Assembly: GCA_047967505.1 (NCBI GenBank) | Contig: CM106541.1 | DNA from: Dipteris shenzhenensis | Lineage: Eukaryota > Polypodiophyta > Polypodiopsida > Gleicheniales | Reading direction: 5' to 3' (one strand) | Length of the DNA stretch: 64,000 nucleotides | Position numbers and translations under genes: made by a program | Part shown: piece by piece, positions 10,510-21,747 of the stretch | How the letters are laid out: every line of letters begins with the position of its first letter | How positions within the stretch are numbered: position 1 is the first letter of the stretch | The notes under the pieces: generated by a model | The model's database searches: none | The model's input: only the letters and a program-made list of their open reading frames with translations | Told to the model about the DNA's origin: nothing

Positions 10510-11432
10510 ATGGCTGGGAACAATCAAGATTTATTTGGAGTTCTTCGTGAAGATGATAAGTTGGATGGCACCAACTATCCGATGTGGTCTTATCTCATGA
10601 AACATATTCTTGTTGCAAAGCATTTGTGGAATATTGTTTCTCGGGCTGATCTAAGGCCAGCCAATCCTACAGTGGTTGCCTCTACTGCTGGTCCTTCAGC
10701 AAGGGGTACTCCTCCTGATGCCTCTTCCTCTAGCACTCCTGCTGCTGCTTTTCCAACTCAAGAACAGTTAAGATGGAATGCAAGAGATGCAAATGCACAT
10801 TCATGCATTGCTTTGTCATGCAAGAGAATCATTATTCCACACATCCGGTCTTGCAGGACAGCAAAGGATGCTTGGGATAAATTGGCTTCTCTCTATCAAA
10901 TTCGCAATGAAGCTCGTGTTGCATATTTGAGAAGGCAATTACAGGAAGTCGGTAAGAATGAAGGTGAGTCTATGGATGCATACGTGACAAAGGTCAAGGA
11001 CCTCATGGAACAGCTTGCCAACATTGATGAGGTGGTGCCAAATTCACAGCTTGTCAGTACCACATTGAATGGACTACCAGATACATATCAAGGGTTTGCT
11101 ACAACCCTTCGATTAGTGGCCATGAGTAATCCAGACCACTATTCTTTTGATCAGCTAGTTACTTTGCTTTTGCAGGAAGAGCAAAGTAGAGCTAATAGAC
11201 AAGCCATTAGTCCTGATCATGCATTTGCTTCACAACAGACAGGAAGAGGCAAGGCTTCCAAGCCTATGGGCAAGCCAAAATCTGCGCATAGCAGCTGCAA
11301 TTCCTCCCATGCATCTAAAAATACAGCAGATAAGTCAAAGAAGAAAAGATGCAACTATTGTCGCAAGCCTGGACATGACATTTCAGAATGCAGGAAGCGC
11401 ATTGTTTCGGAGAAAGAAAGAAAGAAAGAAAG
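10510..11432 (+). pseudogene. Copia gag, interrupted by LINE insertion
   Basis: The start is the Met of 'MAGNNQDLFGVLREDDKLDG', chosen because copia gag begins with this kind of 'F-X-G-X-N-Y-X-X-W' segment (here 'LDGTNYPMWSYLMKHIL'). The middle holds the copia-type gag capsid domain ('AKDAWDKLASLYQ', 'AYLRRQLQEV', 'LNGLPDTYQGFATTLR'). A CCHC knuckle, CNYCRKPGHDISEC, lies near 11350-11391. Translation then reaches a GAAAG run, after which the frame continues about 140 bases into LINE sequence and stops at 11574. About 307 codons of gag are intact before the break. Confidence 0.9.
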
Positions 11433-12079
11433 TTTATTAAAGTCTTCAGAAGACCGGTGGGTCTATGAGACTGTGAAAATCCTGATACAACGAGCTGTGG
11501 TAGTGGAGCTACTAAACGAGCGTCCATACCAATGCAAAATGCAAAAAATGCAGAATGGCAGTACTAAGTCCTAAGTACAACATAGTCATGTCGATGGTCG
11601 ACTATATACCAATCTCAGCATCATCATCAATATCATCATCATCCCCAGCAACAGCAAGATATCAGGATGGATGAGGCAATGGAGGCATGAAGTCGGCAAT
11701 AGAGTGCTGTCAGCCACTCAGAGGTGCGATCCTGGCACGTCTCCTGATCGTAGCTCTGCGTCTAACCAGGGCTACTATGACCCCCGTCGGTCGGGCTCCG
11801 ACTCTAAACAAGAAGGGGATGTCTCCAAGTGTGATTTGTGTGTCGACCCTCTGTCTGAGATGTCGGGTCACGAGCTCCGGGTCACGGTCATGTCAAGGCC
11901 TCGTCTCGTTGGGGTCCATGTGATCTAGCTGAAAGAACTCCGTGATAGAGCTCTGAGAGTGATCAACCGAGGAAGAAGTCTGCTCCTATCTCCGTGCTCG
12001 GAGTATTCTCTCGCGGTGTCTAAGTGCCTCGTGAATGAAACCTGCCGAACACCGCTGGTCTGGGTAGGAGAGAAAATGG

Positions 12080-13080
12080 GCTAAAATTCCATAACTATCT
12101 CTGAAGAGGTAGTGGAAACGTCCTCGGATCTCATAGTACACAGGACACCTGAAGATGAAATGCTCCTCTGTCTCAACCTCATGTATGTCACATAGTGTGC
12201 ATATGCACCGCTCTCTGGGTAATCGCTCTGCTCTGCCGCTCTCGATGCGAAGTCTGTGTGAAGAGACCCGGAACTACCCAAGAGAGATCCTCATCGAGTG
12301 GGGTAGGTGAATCTGTGTGTATCCTGGTGGGTCAATGAAACCCTCTGCTGTGATATGTAAGAAGTAATCTCTGTAAAAGCTAAGCTTCACTGGGAGTTCA
12401 CTCGGTTCCAACCAGGTCCGAAAAGTATGTAGCTGTAGTAGATCCTCACGGATAACCTAGTTGACCTCGTGTGATAAGAGGGGAGAGAACGGAGCATCCA
12501 TGCTATACTAGAAGGGAGGTAGTCTATCCATGTGGAGCCCCAGTCGCTCAAACCATCTCTCTGTACGTGCATACCAGCACCTCTGATCTCCTCCTGCTGC
12601 AAGTGCCATAGAAGAGGATAGAGCTATCCATGGTAGCTTGTTACGCCCCGAGGTATAATCCCCATATTCCCTAACTCGGTACAGATATGTGATGACCTGA
12701 AATGCAGCATCTAGCTATAAAGGGGATGACCCAAACTCACCCTGAATGATTTGGTGAGGAACGGATGACTTACCACGAATCATCCGTGATAGCATGAGAA
12801 CTTGTAGCCGCTCCACACGGGCCCACTCTGTATCCGACAAGTCTGGCCCCCAACAAGGGCTGCCGTACATCCCCGCTGGGCGAGCCAAGGAGTCAAAAAG
12901 CAACCCCTTGGTGCGTGGATCCTGAAAGTGTGAGCGGAAGCACTGCCTCTCTAGCCTGGCCAATGAGGCATACCCTCTACTCAAGCGTCCCTGCATCGCG
13001 GGTCTCATAGTGAAGCTCCGTCCAGAGAAGATAACCCCAAGACAAGTGTATGATGAAACTATCTCAACAGATAACCCCAC
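12080..13080 (-). pseudogene. LINE ORF2 C-terminal domain with zf-RVT-like motif
   Basis: Follows the RT palm. 12715-13080 gives 'YTCLGVIFSGRSF' and 'GLLFDSLARPAGMYGSPCWG', typical of the thumb/connection of LINE ORF2. Near the end, 12145-12207 encodes a Cys-His module (CICTLC ... EEHFIFRC) like the zinc domain that closes many LINE ORF2 proteins. Frames change several times between these pieces. Confidence 0.8.
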
Positions 13081-13169
13081 AAATGTGAACTACTCCTGAC
13101 GCATGATGGCTCGAGATGTATTGAAGATCATGACCTTGGTTTTACCCAGGTTGACCTTCAAATCATGAG

Positions 13170-14190
13170 ACTCACAAAAGGACTGTAGTGCGTCTAGGTG
13201 TCTCTGAAGCCCCTCTGCTGAGGAAGACGAGAGCCACGTCATCTGCATAGAGCAAAATCTGGATCAGCATGCCCGCAAGAGAGTAACCTACACCCCCCTG
13301 TGTCTGCATCACTATCTTAAGCTCGTCAATGTAGAGGCCAAACAAGGTAGGCGACAAAGGACATCCTTATTTGACCCCGATGGTACTCATGATCTCGTCT
13401 GTCCACCCGGATCTTGCTCGAACTCTGCCAGAAAACTCTCTCGTAAAGTGCCATGACAGCCCAAATGATCTCCTGGTCATAACCCAAGTCCTGTAGGCGC
13501 CATATGAGGCGGGCTCTCCGGACCGTGTCAAATGACTTGCGAAAATCCACAAAGCAACAATAAACCCTCTGCTTCCGTGACCTCGCCTCCTCGATGATAC
13601 ATCTGAGCGTCAGAATGTGGTCCATGGTTCACCTGTCCTGCTGCTCTAAGTCCTCGACACTCTGCAAGTCTGCTAACCTCGAATTCAAGTACTGATGCAT
13701 AAATCTTAGACATGACATGTCCAATCATAATGGTCCTGTAGTTCTCCAGGCTCATGGGATCCCCTGCCTTGTGGATGGGTGAGATAGTGTTAATGGTCCA
13801 AGTGTGTGGAAATCCCAAACAAACCGCTTCATTAAAAAGCTTTGCTAAGATCGGGGCTAGGAGGTTAATCCCATATGCAATGAACTCAGTGCATAGTTCC
13901 TCATGATCCTTCGCTCGGCCATTATGAAGTTTCATTACAGCATCCTTTACCCCTCCTCTAGTGAAGAGGGTGCAGGATGTGGGATGAGGCATATGTGAGA
14001 GGCTAGGGACTGGCTGATTTGGGATGTCATAAAGTGTGCGTGCATAATCAAACCAGATCTGGGTGTCAGTGAGTGGCGGAGGGGACCGTCCTTCTAGAAA
14101 TCTCCGCCAGAAGTCCTTAGAATTATTACTAAATAAAATGTCAGTAGCTCCTCCTCGTTTCGACGAACGAAGTCTAGTTTCTTCCTCCAT
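13170..14190 (-). pseudogene. LINE reverse transcriptase
   Basis: Would copy LINE RNA by target-primed reverse transcription. 13528-14190 contains the N-terminal RT segments ('VKDAVMKLHNGRAKDHEELC', 'TISPIHKAGDPMSLENYRTI'). 13326-13625 contains 'QRVYCCFVDFRKSFDTVRRA', the box with the first catalytic Asp. 13172-13357 carries the YADD box as 'LLYADDVALV'. The three pieces lie in different frames, so at least two indels have accumulated. Confidence 0.88.
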
Positions 14191-14559
14191 ACCAATCTAC
14201 GGTATTCACGTAGCGTATCTGGTGCGCTCGGAAGACTGTTTTTTGTTTCGAATCTAAGTTGACGGCGTCAGGCCTTACACTCATCATCGTACCAACTATT
14301 ACAGGGTATGGTTCCAGGGGTGGTGGGCGGGTGAAGCGTGTGGTGTGGGGAAAAGCGTGAATCGCAGCCTCGTGTAGTGAGCGGGTGACAAGGGCAGCAC
14401 GATCCTCTAAAAGGGGTATGAAGTCAATATAAGCGAGAAGTATGTACAGACGGCCAGAGTAAGAAGGTGAGTGATCCCGATCAAAGCGTATATCGTGGTA
14501 GGTGGAGTAAGCACTGAGTGGGGTGGAAGGTGCTGTGCGAAGGGAGGTGGAGATGCGAA

Positions 14560-15320
14560 AGAAAAGGTATGTATGATCAGCCCCTAGGGGGAGAGGTGCT
14601 ACAGTGAAGTCAGTAATGCGAGATGTGAAGACAGGGGATCCCAAGCGGGCCATCTGTCAAGACCATTATAGATAATGAGATCATGTATCCTGCCTAGGTC
14701 TAATAGGGCCCGCCCATAGGATGAGAATGGACCTCGCCTGTCAGTCGAAACCCGTAGCATACCTGCCTCCTCAAGGTCAACATCTGCTAGTAGAGTGGAA
14801 TCATCTCTGAAATCAAGAAGTGGTACCTGACCAGGCCTTGTCCTCGCGTTGAAGTCCCCCACTAGAAGGACTTCTCCGCGGCTAGAAAAGTCAACGATGG
14901 ACTGATAAAGGGCAACAAATGGGGATGTCTCATCATCACCTCGAATATCTCTGGCAAAGTGGGAGGTCTCCGAGGAGAAGTAGCAAACTACGACAAACAG
15001 ATCCTGGCTGTCCATGTGTCATATCCGGATCCAAAGAAATCTGGAATGTGTATCTCTCTGCTCTACTGAAATGATCCCCCGAAGTGTTGGATCTGAAAAA
15101 AGGACTGCAACTCCACTTGAACCTCGAACTCCTCCTATACCCCTCGTCTCATCTCTGTAGGCAGACTCCCATGTATATCCGCTGACTATTGAAAGAGGGC
15201 GCTCTGGACTCTGATGTGTCTCTGTATAGAAGACTATGTCGTGGCCTGTATAGGATTCCGAGAAGTTCCCTAGTTCTTACCATAAGGTACCATTACAGTT
15301 CCAAATGGTGCAGGACAGGG
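14560..15320 (-). pseudogene. LINE AP-type endonuclease
   Basis: Would nick target DNA. The minus strand gives an opening 'TIWNCNGTLW' followed by a stop, then 'DIVFYTETHQSP', which matches the E-T metal-binding box. 14599-15015 contains 'EVLLVGDFNARTRPGQ' (the GDFN box), and 'PLGADHTYLF' near 14570-14600 resembles the SDH box. The order and motifs match the exonuclease-endonuclease-phosphatase fold of LINE ORF2. The frame shifts near 15015. Confidence 0.85.
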
Positions 15321-15447
15321 TCTCGGATATCTGAGTCTCATAGACCCTGCTTCCCAATGTAGGGGAGGGGGAAGGTGTCCTACAGGGGCCTGTAAGAAGT
15401 CGTCCCTCTCGTACCACTGCCCACTTCCCCTCCTTCCGGGCCTGATC

Positions 15448-16728
15448 CTACTGCTGCAGCAAAGAGCACCTCTCCTCAACCTGTAGAGGTGTGAGGTCCT
15501 CATCCATAGAGATCGCTGGCTGATCTCGAAGGACTAACCTGCGTCGTAGAGCTGAAAGTCGTGCCTGAGTGTCATGAAATCGTATGATCAGGGGTTGCTC
15601 TCGGTTGGGATCTCTCCCTACCCGCCATGCCCTCTCTATCCTGTGCTCAGACACACCCAAGGTAGCAGTCACGAACGCAGTCGCATCTACCATCAGTGTA
15701 GCCTCAGTGCGTGGGATCCCACATACTATGATGTTGAGAGCCTTACTGGCTCTCTGCTGCTGCTCCATGAGGGTAGCCGAAACGGAGACCCTTGCAGGTT
15801 CCCGTTTGGCCACGTCAACCGATCTAGAAGTCTTCTCAATAGCAGATTGCATGCTCGCAATCTTTGCCTCGACTACCAGGGTACTCCCTGGGGTAGTGTG
15901 TATGGCTTTGACCCCATGTCGGAGCTGCATGATATCCTCTCTGAGGCCCTGAATAAGACCCGCCTGCTCCCGAATGGTTCTAGCCTGCTCCTGTATGATG
16001 CGGCTCTGCTCCTAGTTGAAGCGGACTTGCTTCCGTGCGAAGCGATCCATCTCCATCTCACGCTCACGAAAACTATGTATCTCCGTAAGTAGGGTCTCAC
16101 GGGCCTCTGGTGTATCAGTCCACCCATGTCCATGCTGAAACTGTGGTGACTGTGGCATGAAAGAGTGGGACTGAGTCCGGAAACTCGACGGTGGCTGAGT
16201 GAGGAACGGCGATGACAGTGGAATGGATGAGGCAGTCCCAACAGGGTGTGGGAGGGTGGGCTGACTGAGAGGGAGAGGGGAGAGTGAAGCGTAATGCGGC
16301 ACAGTATATGACACCTCCGAAGTAGGGGTCATAAGCTGTGCGAGAGCTATAACAGGAGAAGAGGGAAAGGGAACAACAACCGGCGCCATGGGCATGAGTA
16401 TGTCACTGATCGTAGATGTAGATGGAGCTGAGACTAGAACTAGAGCTGGGCCTAAAGCGGGGACTGAAGTCGAAGTAGAGACTGAGATAGAGAGAGCTGA
16501 GGTTGGAGTTGAAAACAAAAATGACACTGTAGCGGGAGTTGAGGTTGAGGTTGAGGTTGAGGTTGAGATAGACGCTGAAGAAGCTGAGGCAGGTCCTACC
16601 TTTGCCTTGCTGTCTACCCCGAGTCCACTTCGGTTGTAACGTGTGTTCACATCCTCCAAATTTAGTTGTGTCGTTTGCTTTTTTTTGTTGTTGTTGTTAT
16701 TTTCGTCTTTCTTGGCTTTGTCCCCCAT
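15448..16728 (-). pseudogene. LINE ORF1 with coiled coil and RRM-like domain
   Basis: Starts at a Met followed by a Lys/Asn-rich stretch (MGDKAKKDENNNNN); an in-frame Met at 16866 is a possible alternative start. Then comes a Ser/Thr/Pro-rich region of about 190 residues, a heptad-like helix ('EQSRIIQEQARTIREQAGLI') and a C-terminal domain ('KALNIIVCGIPRTEATLM', 'RIERAWRVGRDPNREQPLII'). That plan is the one of L1-type ORF1 nucleic-acid chaperones. A single TAG at 16012-16014 interrupts an otherwise open frame of about 425 codons. It precedes the endonuclease by about 100 bases. Confidence 0.78.
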
Positions 16729-16899
16729 TTCTCTTTTGGTGCGGGTGCAGATCTTAGTGTTAGTGGTCAACCGGGAGCGGGAGCACCGGTTCCCCCCCCA
16801 TAATGGGAGGCACGTCCAGTGCGAGGTGGTGGAGAGGTAGGGCAGAAGCATGAAGTGGAGAGGCAACCAAGAGGTGGAGAAGGAGGAGAGGCTAAGAAG

Positions 16900-17473
16900 G
16901 CGAGGATTTTATTTTATTTTATTTTTTTAAAGGTGGTTGTCGTTTCTTTCTCTTTCTTTTTTTTTTTGTAAGTTCCCAGAAAAAAAAAAAAAGGTGTCGA
17001 GGGGAGCAGAGAAGGGGGGGCGGTGAATGAGCGGAAAAGGAGGGAGGGAGGTGGCTGAGTGAGGGGGTAGCGGGGAGCGAGGGGTGGCGAGGGGCAGCGA
17101 GGGGCTGAGCGGGGGGGAGTGGGGAGCGAGGGGTGGTTGAGGGGAGTGAGGGGTTAGCGGGGAGCGAGGGACTGAGAGCTGCGAGGGAGAGTTGAGCGGG
17201 AGAGCGTGAGCAGAGGCAGCGAGGGAGCGTGAGCGAGAGCGAGGGCGAGGGACTGAGCGTAAGCATGAGCGTGAGCGAGGGGCGAGGGAGCGGGAAGCGG
17301 GAGCGGGGAGCGAGGGGCTGAGCATGAGCAAGGGGCTAAGCGTGAGCGAGGAAGCGGGGAGCGGGAGCACGGAGCAGCGGGGGACTGAGCGAGGGGGCGC
17401 TGAGAGTGAGCGAGGGGCTGAGCGTGAGCGAGAGCGAGGGACTCAGCGTGAGCGTGAGCGTGAGCATGAGCGT
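16900..17473 (-). repeat. LINE 5' region, GAGC/GAGGGGC low-complexity repeats
   Basis: Purine-rich degenerate repeats on the plus strand (GAGCGGGGAGCGAGGGGC and GAGCGTGAGC units) with poly-A and poly-T runs near 16915-16992. They lie between ORF1 and the copia junction, so they are most simply the LINE's 5' untranslated region, which in many LINEs carries repeated promoter units. The open frames within them are compositional. Confidence 0.65.
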
Positions 17474-17486
17474 GAGAAAAAGAAAG

Positions 17487-18665
17487 CAGGATTGATAGTT
17501 AATGCCTCACATGCTATTGAATCCCATGAGCCAAAAGATGCTTCACATTCACATGCTCTTCAGGATGATTGGGCATGGGCTGTCCATTGATCCCTCCAAA
17601 GCTGATGCATTCTTTACTGCTAATGATGCTCAGTCCTAGTACTTTGATAGTGGTGCTTCCAAGCATGTCGCATCTTGCAGACAGCTGTTTCATTCTTTAG
17701 CTGATGCACCTCGAGGGGGGACTGTTACATGTGCTAGTAATGCTTCATATGCTGTAAAAGGAGTTGGAGATGTGCAGCTCACATCCATTTCAAGCCATCC
17801 TGTCACTCTGACAAATGTTCTTTTTGTGCTTGGAATTGAAGTCAACTTGATTTCAATTTCAGCAATTGCTACTTCAGGTTTCAGAGTAATTTTTGATGGC
17901 TACAGATGCCTAGTTTATGATCTTCGTGATGACAATGCCATAGTTCTCACTGACACTTTACAAAAAGGGCTTTATCACCTTGATCATCATTCAGCTGCAC
18001 TTTCTATTAAAGCATTGGCTATTTCAGATTCACAGCTTGCTGAAACTCATCTTTGGCATGAGAGAATGGGCCATCTCAATTATAGAGCTCTTGCAAAGCT
18101 ACATTCACAGCAGATGGCAAATGATGTACCTCAGATTCACACAATTTCCAAACATGTGTGTGAGGGTTGTCTTTTGGGTAAGATGCATCGATTTCCTTTT
18201 CAAAAGAATTGTCCAAAACTCTCACAAAGGAAATTGCAGCTAGTACACAGTGATGTCTGTGGCCCAATGAGGACAAATGCCATTGGGGGCTATAAGTATT
18301 TCATGACTCTCATTGATGATTTCACAAGATATTGCTGGGTATATCCTTTAAAAGCCAAATCTGAAGTTTTCTTATGCTTTCAGAGATGGCTGAATATGGT
18401 TGAGAATAAAAAAAGATGCAAGCTTGTCACCCTCAACACAGATAGGGGGGGAGAGTATATGTCAAAGGAGTTTGATGCATTTCTGTCTTCACGGGGCATT
18501 ATTTACTCATGCACTACTCCTTACACTCCTCAGCAGAATCCTGTTTTTGAAAGGAAAAACAGGTCCACAATGGAGATGGCCAGATGCATGCTTAAGGCCA
18601 AGTCTTTGCCCAATAAATTTTGGCTTGATGCAGTAATGTGTGCCAATCACCTACACGGGCATTGA
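17487..18665 (+). pseudogene. Copia protease and integrase
   Basis: After the LINE, copia coding resumes. The protease site DSGASKHVA lies near 17650-17676, immediately after 'QS*YF' in which the usual Trp before Tyr-Phe is TAG. An open frame of 297 codons (17772-18665) carries the GAG-pre-integrase zinc motif ('THLWHERMGHLNYRALAKL' and 'HVCEGCLLGKMHR') and the catalytic core: Asp in 'LIDDFTRYCWVY', Asp in 'NTDRGGEYMS', Glu in 'QNPVFERKNRS'. All three catalytic residues survive. A frame break near 17590 separates protease from the resumed gag tail. Confidence 0.9.
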
Positions 18666-19348
18666 AGACTGTTACACCTTATGAAGCATGGAAAGGCAGG
18701 AAGCCTTCACTTTCACACATGAGAGTTTTTGGGTCTCTTGCATATGTTCATGTACCATCTCAGCTGAGACATAAGCTTGATGACAAGGCAATCAAAGGCA
18801 TATTTATTGGTTACAGCCAAGAGAGCAAAGGGTATCGATTATATCAACCAAATATTGGGAAGATTATTGTCAGTAGAGATGTAATCTTTGCTTAACATTC
18901 AGCTTCTCCTCTTGTGGACTGCAAAGCAAAGCCAGATGTTGACATGTTTGATGCCTTTGAATCTTGGTTACCTCTGCCATCATCAAAAGAGGATTTTGAC
19001 CAGCAACATGAGCCTCCTGCAGGCCCTCCACTGAGCAATAATCAGCCACAACCTCATGCTGATTTGCAGGTTTCTCTTCCGGCACAAAATGATCCCACTA
19101 TTCATGATGCAATCATTGAAGAAAGAGCTGTCAATAGACAGCAAAGGCAAGTTCCCAAATGGCTTCTTGATACATTGAGGGACAGCAAACAACATCAGCC
19201 TTTTGCTGCCCGGACAAGATCAGGGAATAGACAGCATGGTCACTTTCTTGAGTTTGCACTCCTTGCTACAGCTTGCAATGAAGAGCCTCTGTGCCATAAA
19301 GATGCTTTTGACAGCAAAGAGTGGATGGATGCAATGAGAGCTGAGTAA
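18638..19348 (+). pseudogene. Copia integrase C-terminus and linker to RT
   Basis: Begins in the integrase C-terminal segment ('TPYEAWKGRKPSLSHMRVFG' and 'GIFIGYSQESKGYRLYQP'), has a stop after 'VSRDVIFA' at about 18893, then a Pro/Gln-rich linker up to 'DSKEWMDAMRAE', where another stop replaces the codon before the RT. It overlaps the upstream frame by a few bases because of a one-base shift. Confidence 0.88.
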
Positions 19349-20160
19349 CAATCTATTGCCAAAAATGACACATGGGAATTAGTAGATCTCCCTCCCGGCA
19401 AGCATGCCATTGGAACACGGTGGGTCTACAAATTAAAAAGGAAATCTGATGGCAACATAGATCGATATAAAGCCCGTCTTGTTGCAAAAGGGTATGCCCA
19501 ACAACAAGGCATTGACTTTGAGGAGACATTTGCTCCCACATCCAGGATTACTACCATTAGATGTGTCATTGCCATTGCAGCCCATCATCATTGGCAAGTG
19601 CACCAGCTTGACATCAAAACTGCTTTTCTTCATGGGGATCTGCAGGAAGAAGTCTATGTCACACAACCTCCTGACTTTGAGGTGGTTAATTCTGAAAATA
19701 AGGTATGCCGGCTTAGAAAAGCCCTTTATGGTTTGAAGCAGGCACCCAGGGCATGGTATGCCAAAATTCATGCACACTTACTATCCCTTGGTTTTCAGAA
19801 TAGTCCCAAAGAACCCACTCTTTATGTCCGTGGGAGTTGATCTGATTTTTTAGTGCTGATTTTATATGTAGATGATATGCTCATCACGGGCCCAGATACT
19901 CAGCAAATTGCTGCTTTCAAGGCTGATTTGCAGCAGATTTTTGACATGTTAGACATGGGACGGCTCCATTATTATTTGGGCATTCAGTTTGCTCATGTTG
20001 AGGGGAGTATCATGATGTCTCATTCTAAGTATATTGGACAGCTCCTTGATCGTTTTCAGTTTGAGGATTGCAAGCCAATCTCTACTCCAATGGACCCTGG
20101 CTTCAAATTCTCAGCTCATGATGGGAGCCCACCATGCGATCACTCTTTATCAGCAGGCTG
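19349..20160 (+). pseudogene. Copia reverse transcriptase
   Basis: Contains the copia RT signature 'WELVDLPPGKHAIGTRWVYK', 'YKARLVAKGYAQQQGIDFEE', 'QLDIKTAFLHGDLQEEVYV', 'CRLRKALYGLKQAPRAWYAK' and the active site LYVDD (Tyr-Val-Asp-Asp at 19865-19876). A stop at 19838-19840 lies just before the active site. A frame change at about 20150 leads into RNase H. The sequence is otherwise well conserved, so loss of function looks recent relative to the other elements. Confidence 0.9.
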
Positions 20161-20802
20161 TGGGATGCCTTATTTATTTATGTCACACCAGACCTGACTT
20201 GCAGTATGCAGTATCTCAGCTCAGCAGATTCATGCACATGCCCAGTTCACAGCATTGGCAGGCAGTGAAGAGAGTCTTCAGATATCTCATAGGTACTCAG
20301 GATTTAGCCCTCTTCTATGGTGATCAGGGTTCACTTACCATGCATGCTTACACGGATAGTGACTGGGCAGGATGTTCCGACACCAGAGTGTCACATACTG
20401 GCAATTGTTTTTTGCTTGGCAATTCATGTATCTCTTGGCTCAGCAAGAAGCAACCAACAGTTGCCACGTCTAGCTGTGAGGCTGAGTACAGGGCAGCTTT
20501 CACCCATACAGTAGAGTGTGTTTTTACTTACACATCTTGGTATTCCCCAGACATCCTCCACTATTGTCTACACTGACAGCCAAAGTGCTTTGGCCATTGC
20601 GCGTAACCCAGTGTTTCATGCGCGTACCAAGCATATTGAAGTTCACTGTCATTATGTTCGGGAGCGGTTGTCAGCAGGAGACATAGAGTTGTCATATCTT
20701 CCCACAGAGGACAACATAGCAGATATGTTTACAAAGGCACTTCCTCGTCCCAAGTTCGAAGTCTTTCGACAGGCTTTACACTTGGTTCCCTTTGTTACAT
20801 GA
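20161..20802 (+). pseudogene. Copia RNase H
   Basis: Motifs in order: 'VGCLIYLCHTRPDLQYAVSQ', 'LTMHAYTDSDWAGC', 'TSSCEAEYRA', 'VYTDSQSALAIARNP', 'TKHIEVHCHYVRERLSAGDI' and 'NIADMFTKALPRPKFE'. The copia RNase H Asp-Glu-Asp pattern is visible. A frame shift near 20515-20550 interrupts it. The stop at about 20800 is the natural end of the polyprotein, 120 bases before the polypurine tract. Confidence 0.9.
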
Positions 20803-20920
20803 TCTGACATCCCTTGTACATTCATAGGTGGCTATATCCTTTTGGATGAACATGTGCCACCATGACTAGAAAATACCAGGTATTCTGAAACGTTTCCAGA
20901 GTACTTCATCCCATCCCATG

Positions 20921-20930
20921 GAGGGGGGTT
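20921..20930 (+). promoter_or_regulatory. Polypurine tract of nested copia element
   Basis: GAGGGGGGTT sits immediately before the TG of the 3' LTR, the position of the plus-strand primer in LTR retrotransposons. Confidence 0.8.
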
Positions 20931-21191
20931 TGTAGGCCATCCTCTGGTGGTTCTAGTGATGCCCTATAGGCCATGGTATGTGCCTTGTAGGCATAAATAA
21001 AGACACTTATAGTGTTAGTGTCTTTTAGGTCACATAGGACACTTAGTCCTATGTGACACCTAGGACACTTAGTCCTAGGTCTAGGTACTTGTACCTTGTA
21101 CTCCTTTGTTTTGGTTTATCCAAGTTTGACGTGACCGGTGTTCTTCTGCGACCCTTTGCTATCTGCACTCTCTCTCCTATCCGATCCTACA
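20931..21191 (+). repeat. 3' LTR of nested copia element
   Basis: 261 bp, TG...CA, matching 9270-9657 minus its tandem duplication. I count about five substitutions and one single-base indel between the two LTRs, suggesting a moderately recent insertion. It is followed by AAAAG, the copy of the target duplication. Confidence 0.93.
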
Positions 21192-21747
21192 AAAAGCGCA
21201 AGAGCGGTATCAACGGTCCGCCAACAAATGTAGACGTCACCTTGAATTTGAAACTCGTGACATGTTGCTGTTATTTGTAGCCCCACATTGCTACGAGACG
21301 GTCACGTCTGTGTTTCCTAAGTTGCGACCAAGATACTATGGACCTTTCCGGATCATCAATAAAAATTCACCTTTAAGTTACAGATTGGAATTACCACCAT
21401 CATGGGGTAAAATCCATCCGACATTTCATATTTCTTGGTTAAAGACATATTTTAGGTGATGAAGCGGTTCCTCCTGCAAGTGACTATGTCCCAAAAATTG
21501 AAGACGATTATGTTCTCCTTATTCCTGAGCGTATTCTGGACCATCGACAGCGAGAGACTCGACATCGACTTATCACGGAATTCCTTGTTCTTTGGCAAGA
21601 TCTGGACGACTCCAACACTACTTAGCAATCTGATGAAGACTTACAGCAATACCCTGACATATTACAGCAATATTTTCAGAATTTACCATGATATTTTCTA
21701 CACCAATTCATTATCTCCACCAAGGTCTTATTTTGAGTGGGAGGAGA
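21192..21747 (+). pseudogene. Gypsy integrase C-terminus with chromodomain
   Basis: Continues the integrase cut at 9269: '[20 protein letters not shown]', '[20 protein letters not shown]'. After a stop-free stretch in the next frame (21456-21620) it reads 'IPERILDHRQRETRHRLITE', 'FLVLWQDLDDSN' and 'DLQQYPDILQQYF', the pattern of a chromodomain (start of a beta-barrel, hydrophobic FLVxW, terminal helix). The conserved Trp of the T-W-E motif is a TAG here. This places the element among the chromoviruses. A purine-rich tract (GAGTGGGAGGAGA) precedes the LTR at 21748. Confidence 0.8.

Larger units (their letters stand above)
11433..17473 (-). mobile_element. LINE (non-LTR retrotransposon) nested in copia gag
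   Basis: Minus-strand order from right to left: low-complexity 5' region, ORF1, apurinic endonuclease, RT, and a C-terminal zinc motif. Copia gag sequence stops at a GAGAAAGAAAG... run (11410-11432) and resumes after GAGAAAAAGAAAG (17474-17486), consistent with an imperfect target-site duplication. The 3' end reads ...CTTTAATAAAC on the minus strand, so a poly(A)-signal-like AATAAA lies at the tip, but no clear poly(A) tail separates it from the TTTC run. The length of about 6.0 kb suggests a near full-length copy. Stops and frameshifts are frequent. Confidence 0.88.
9270..21191 (+). mobile_element. Ty1/copia retrotransposon nested in gypsy integrase
   Basis: Two related LTRs (9270-9657 and 20931-21191) begin TGTAGGCC and end CCTACA. 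They flank gag, protease, integrase, RT and RNase H in copia order, with integrase before RT. The five bases before the left LTR (9265-9269) and after the right LTR (21192-21196) are both AAAAG, a target-site duplication. Removing the element restores continuity of the surrounding gypsy integrase. The element has several in-frame stops and is itself interrupted by a LINE at about 11433-17473. Without the LINE it is about 5.9 kb. Confidence 0.95.

Noticed and set aside
16388-16639. Glu/Val/Asp-repeat ORF on the plus strand
   Set aside because: It is antisense to the Ser/Thr-rich part of LINE ORF1; the repeat is a shadow of that coding sequence.
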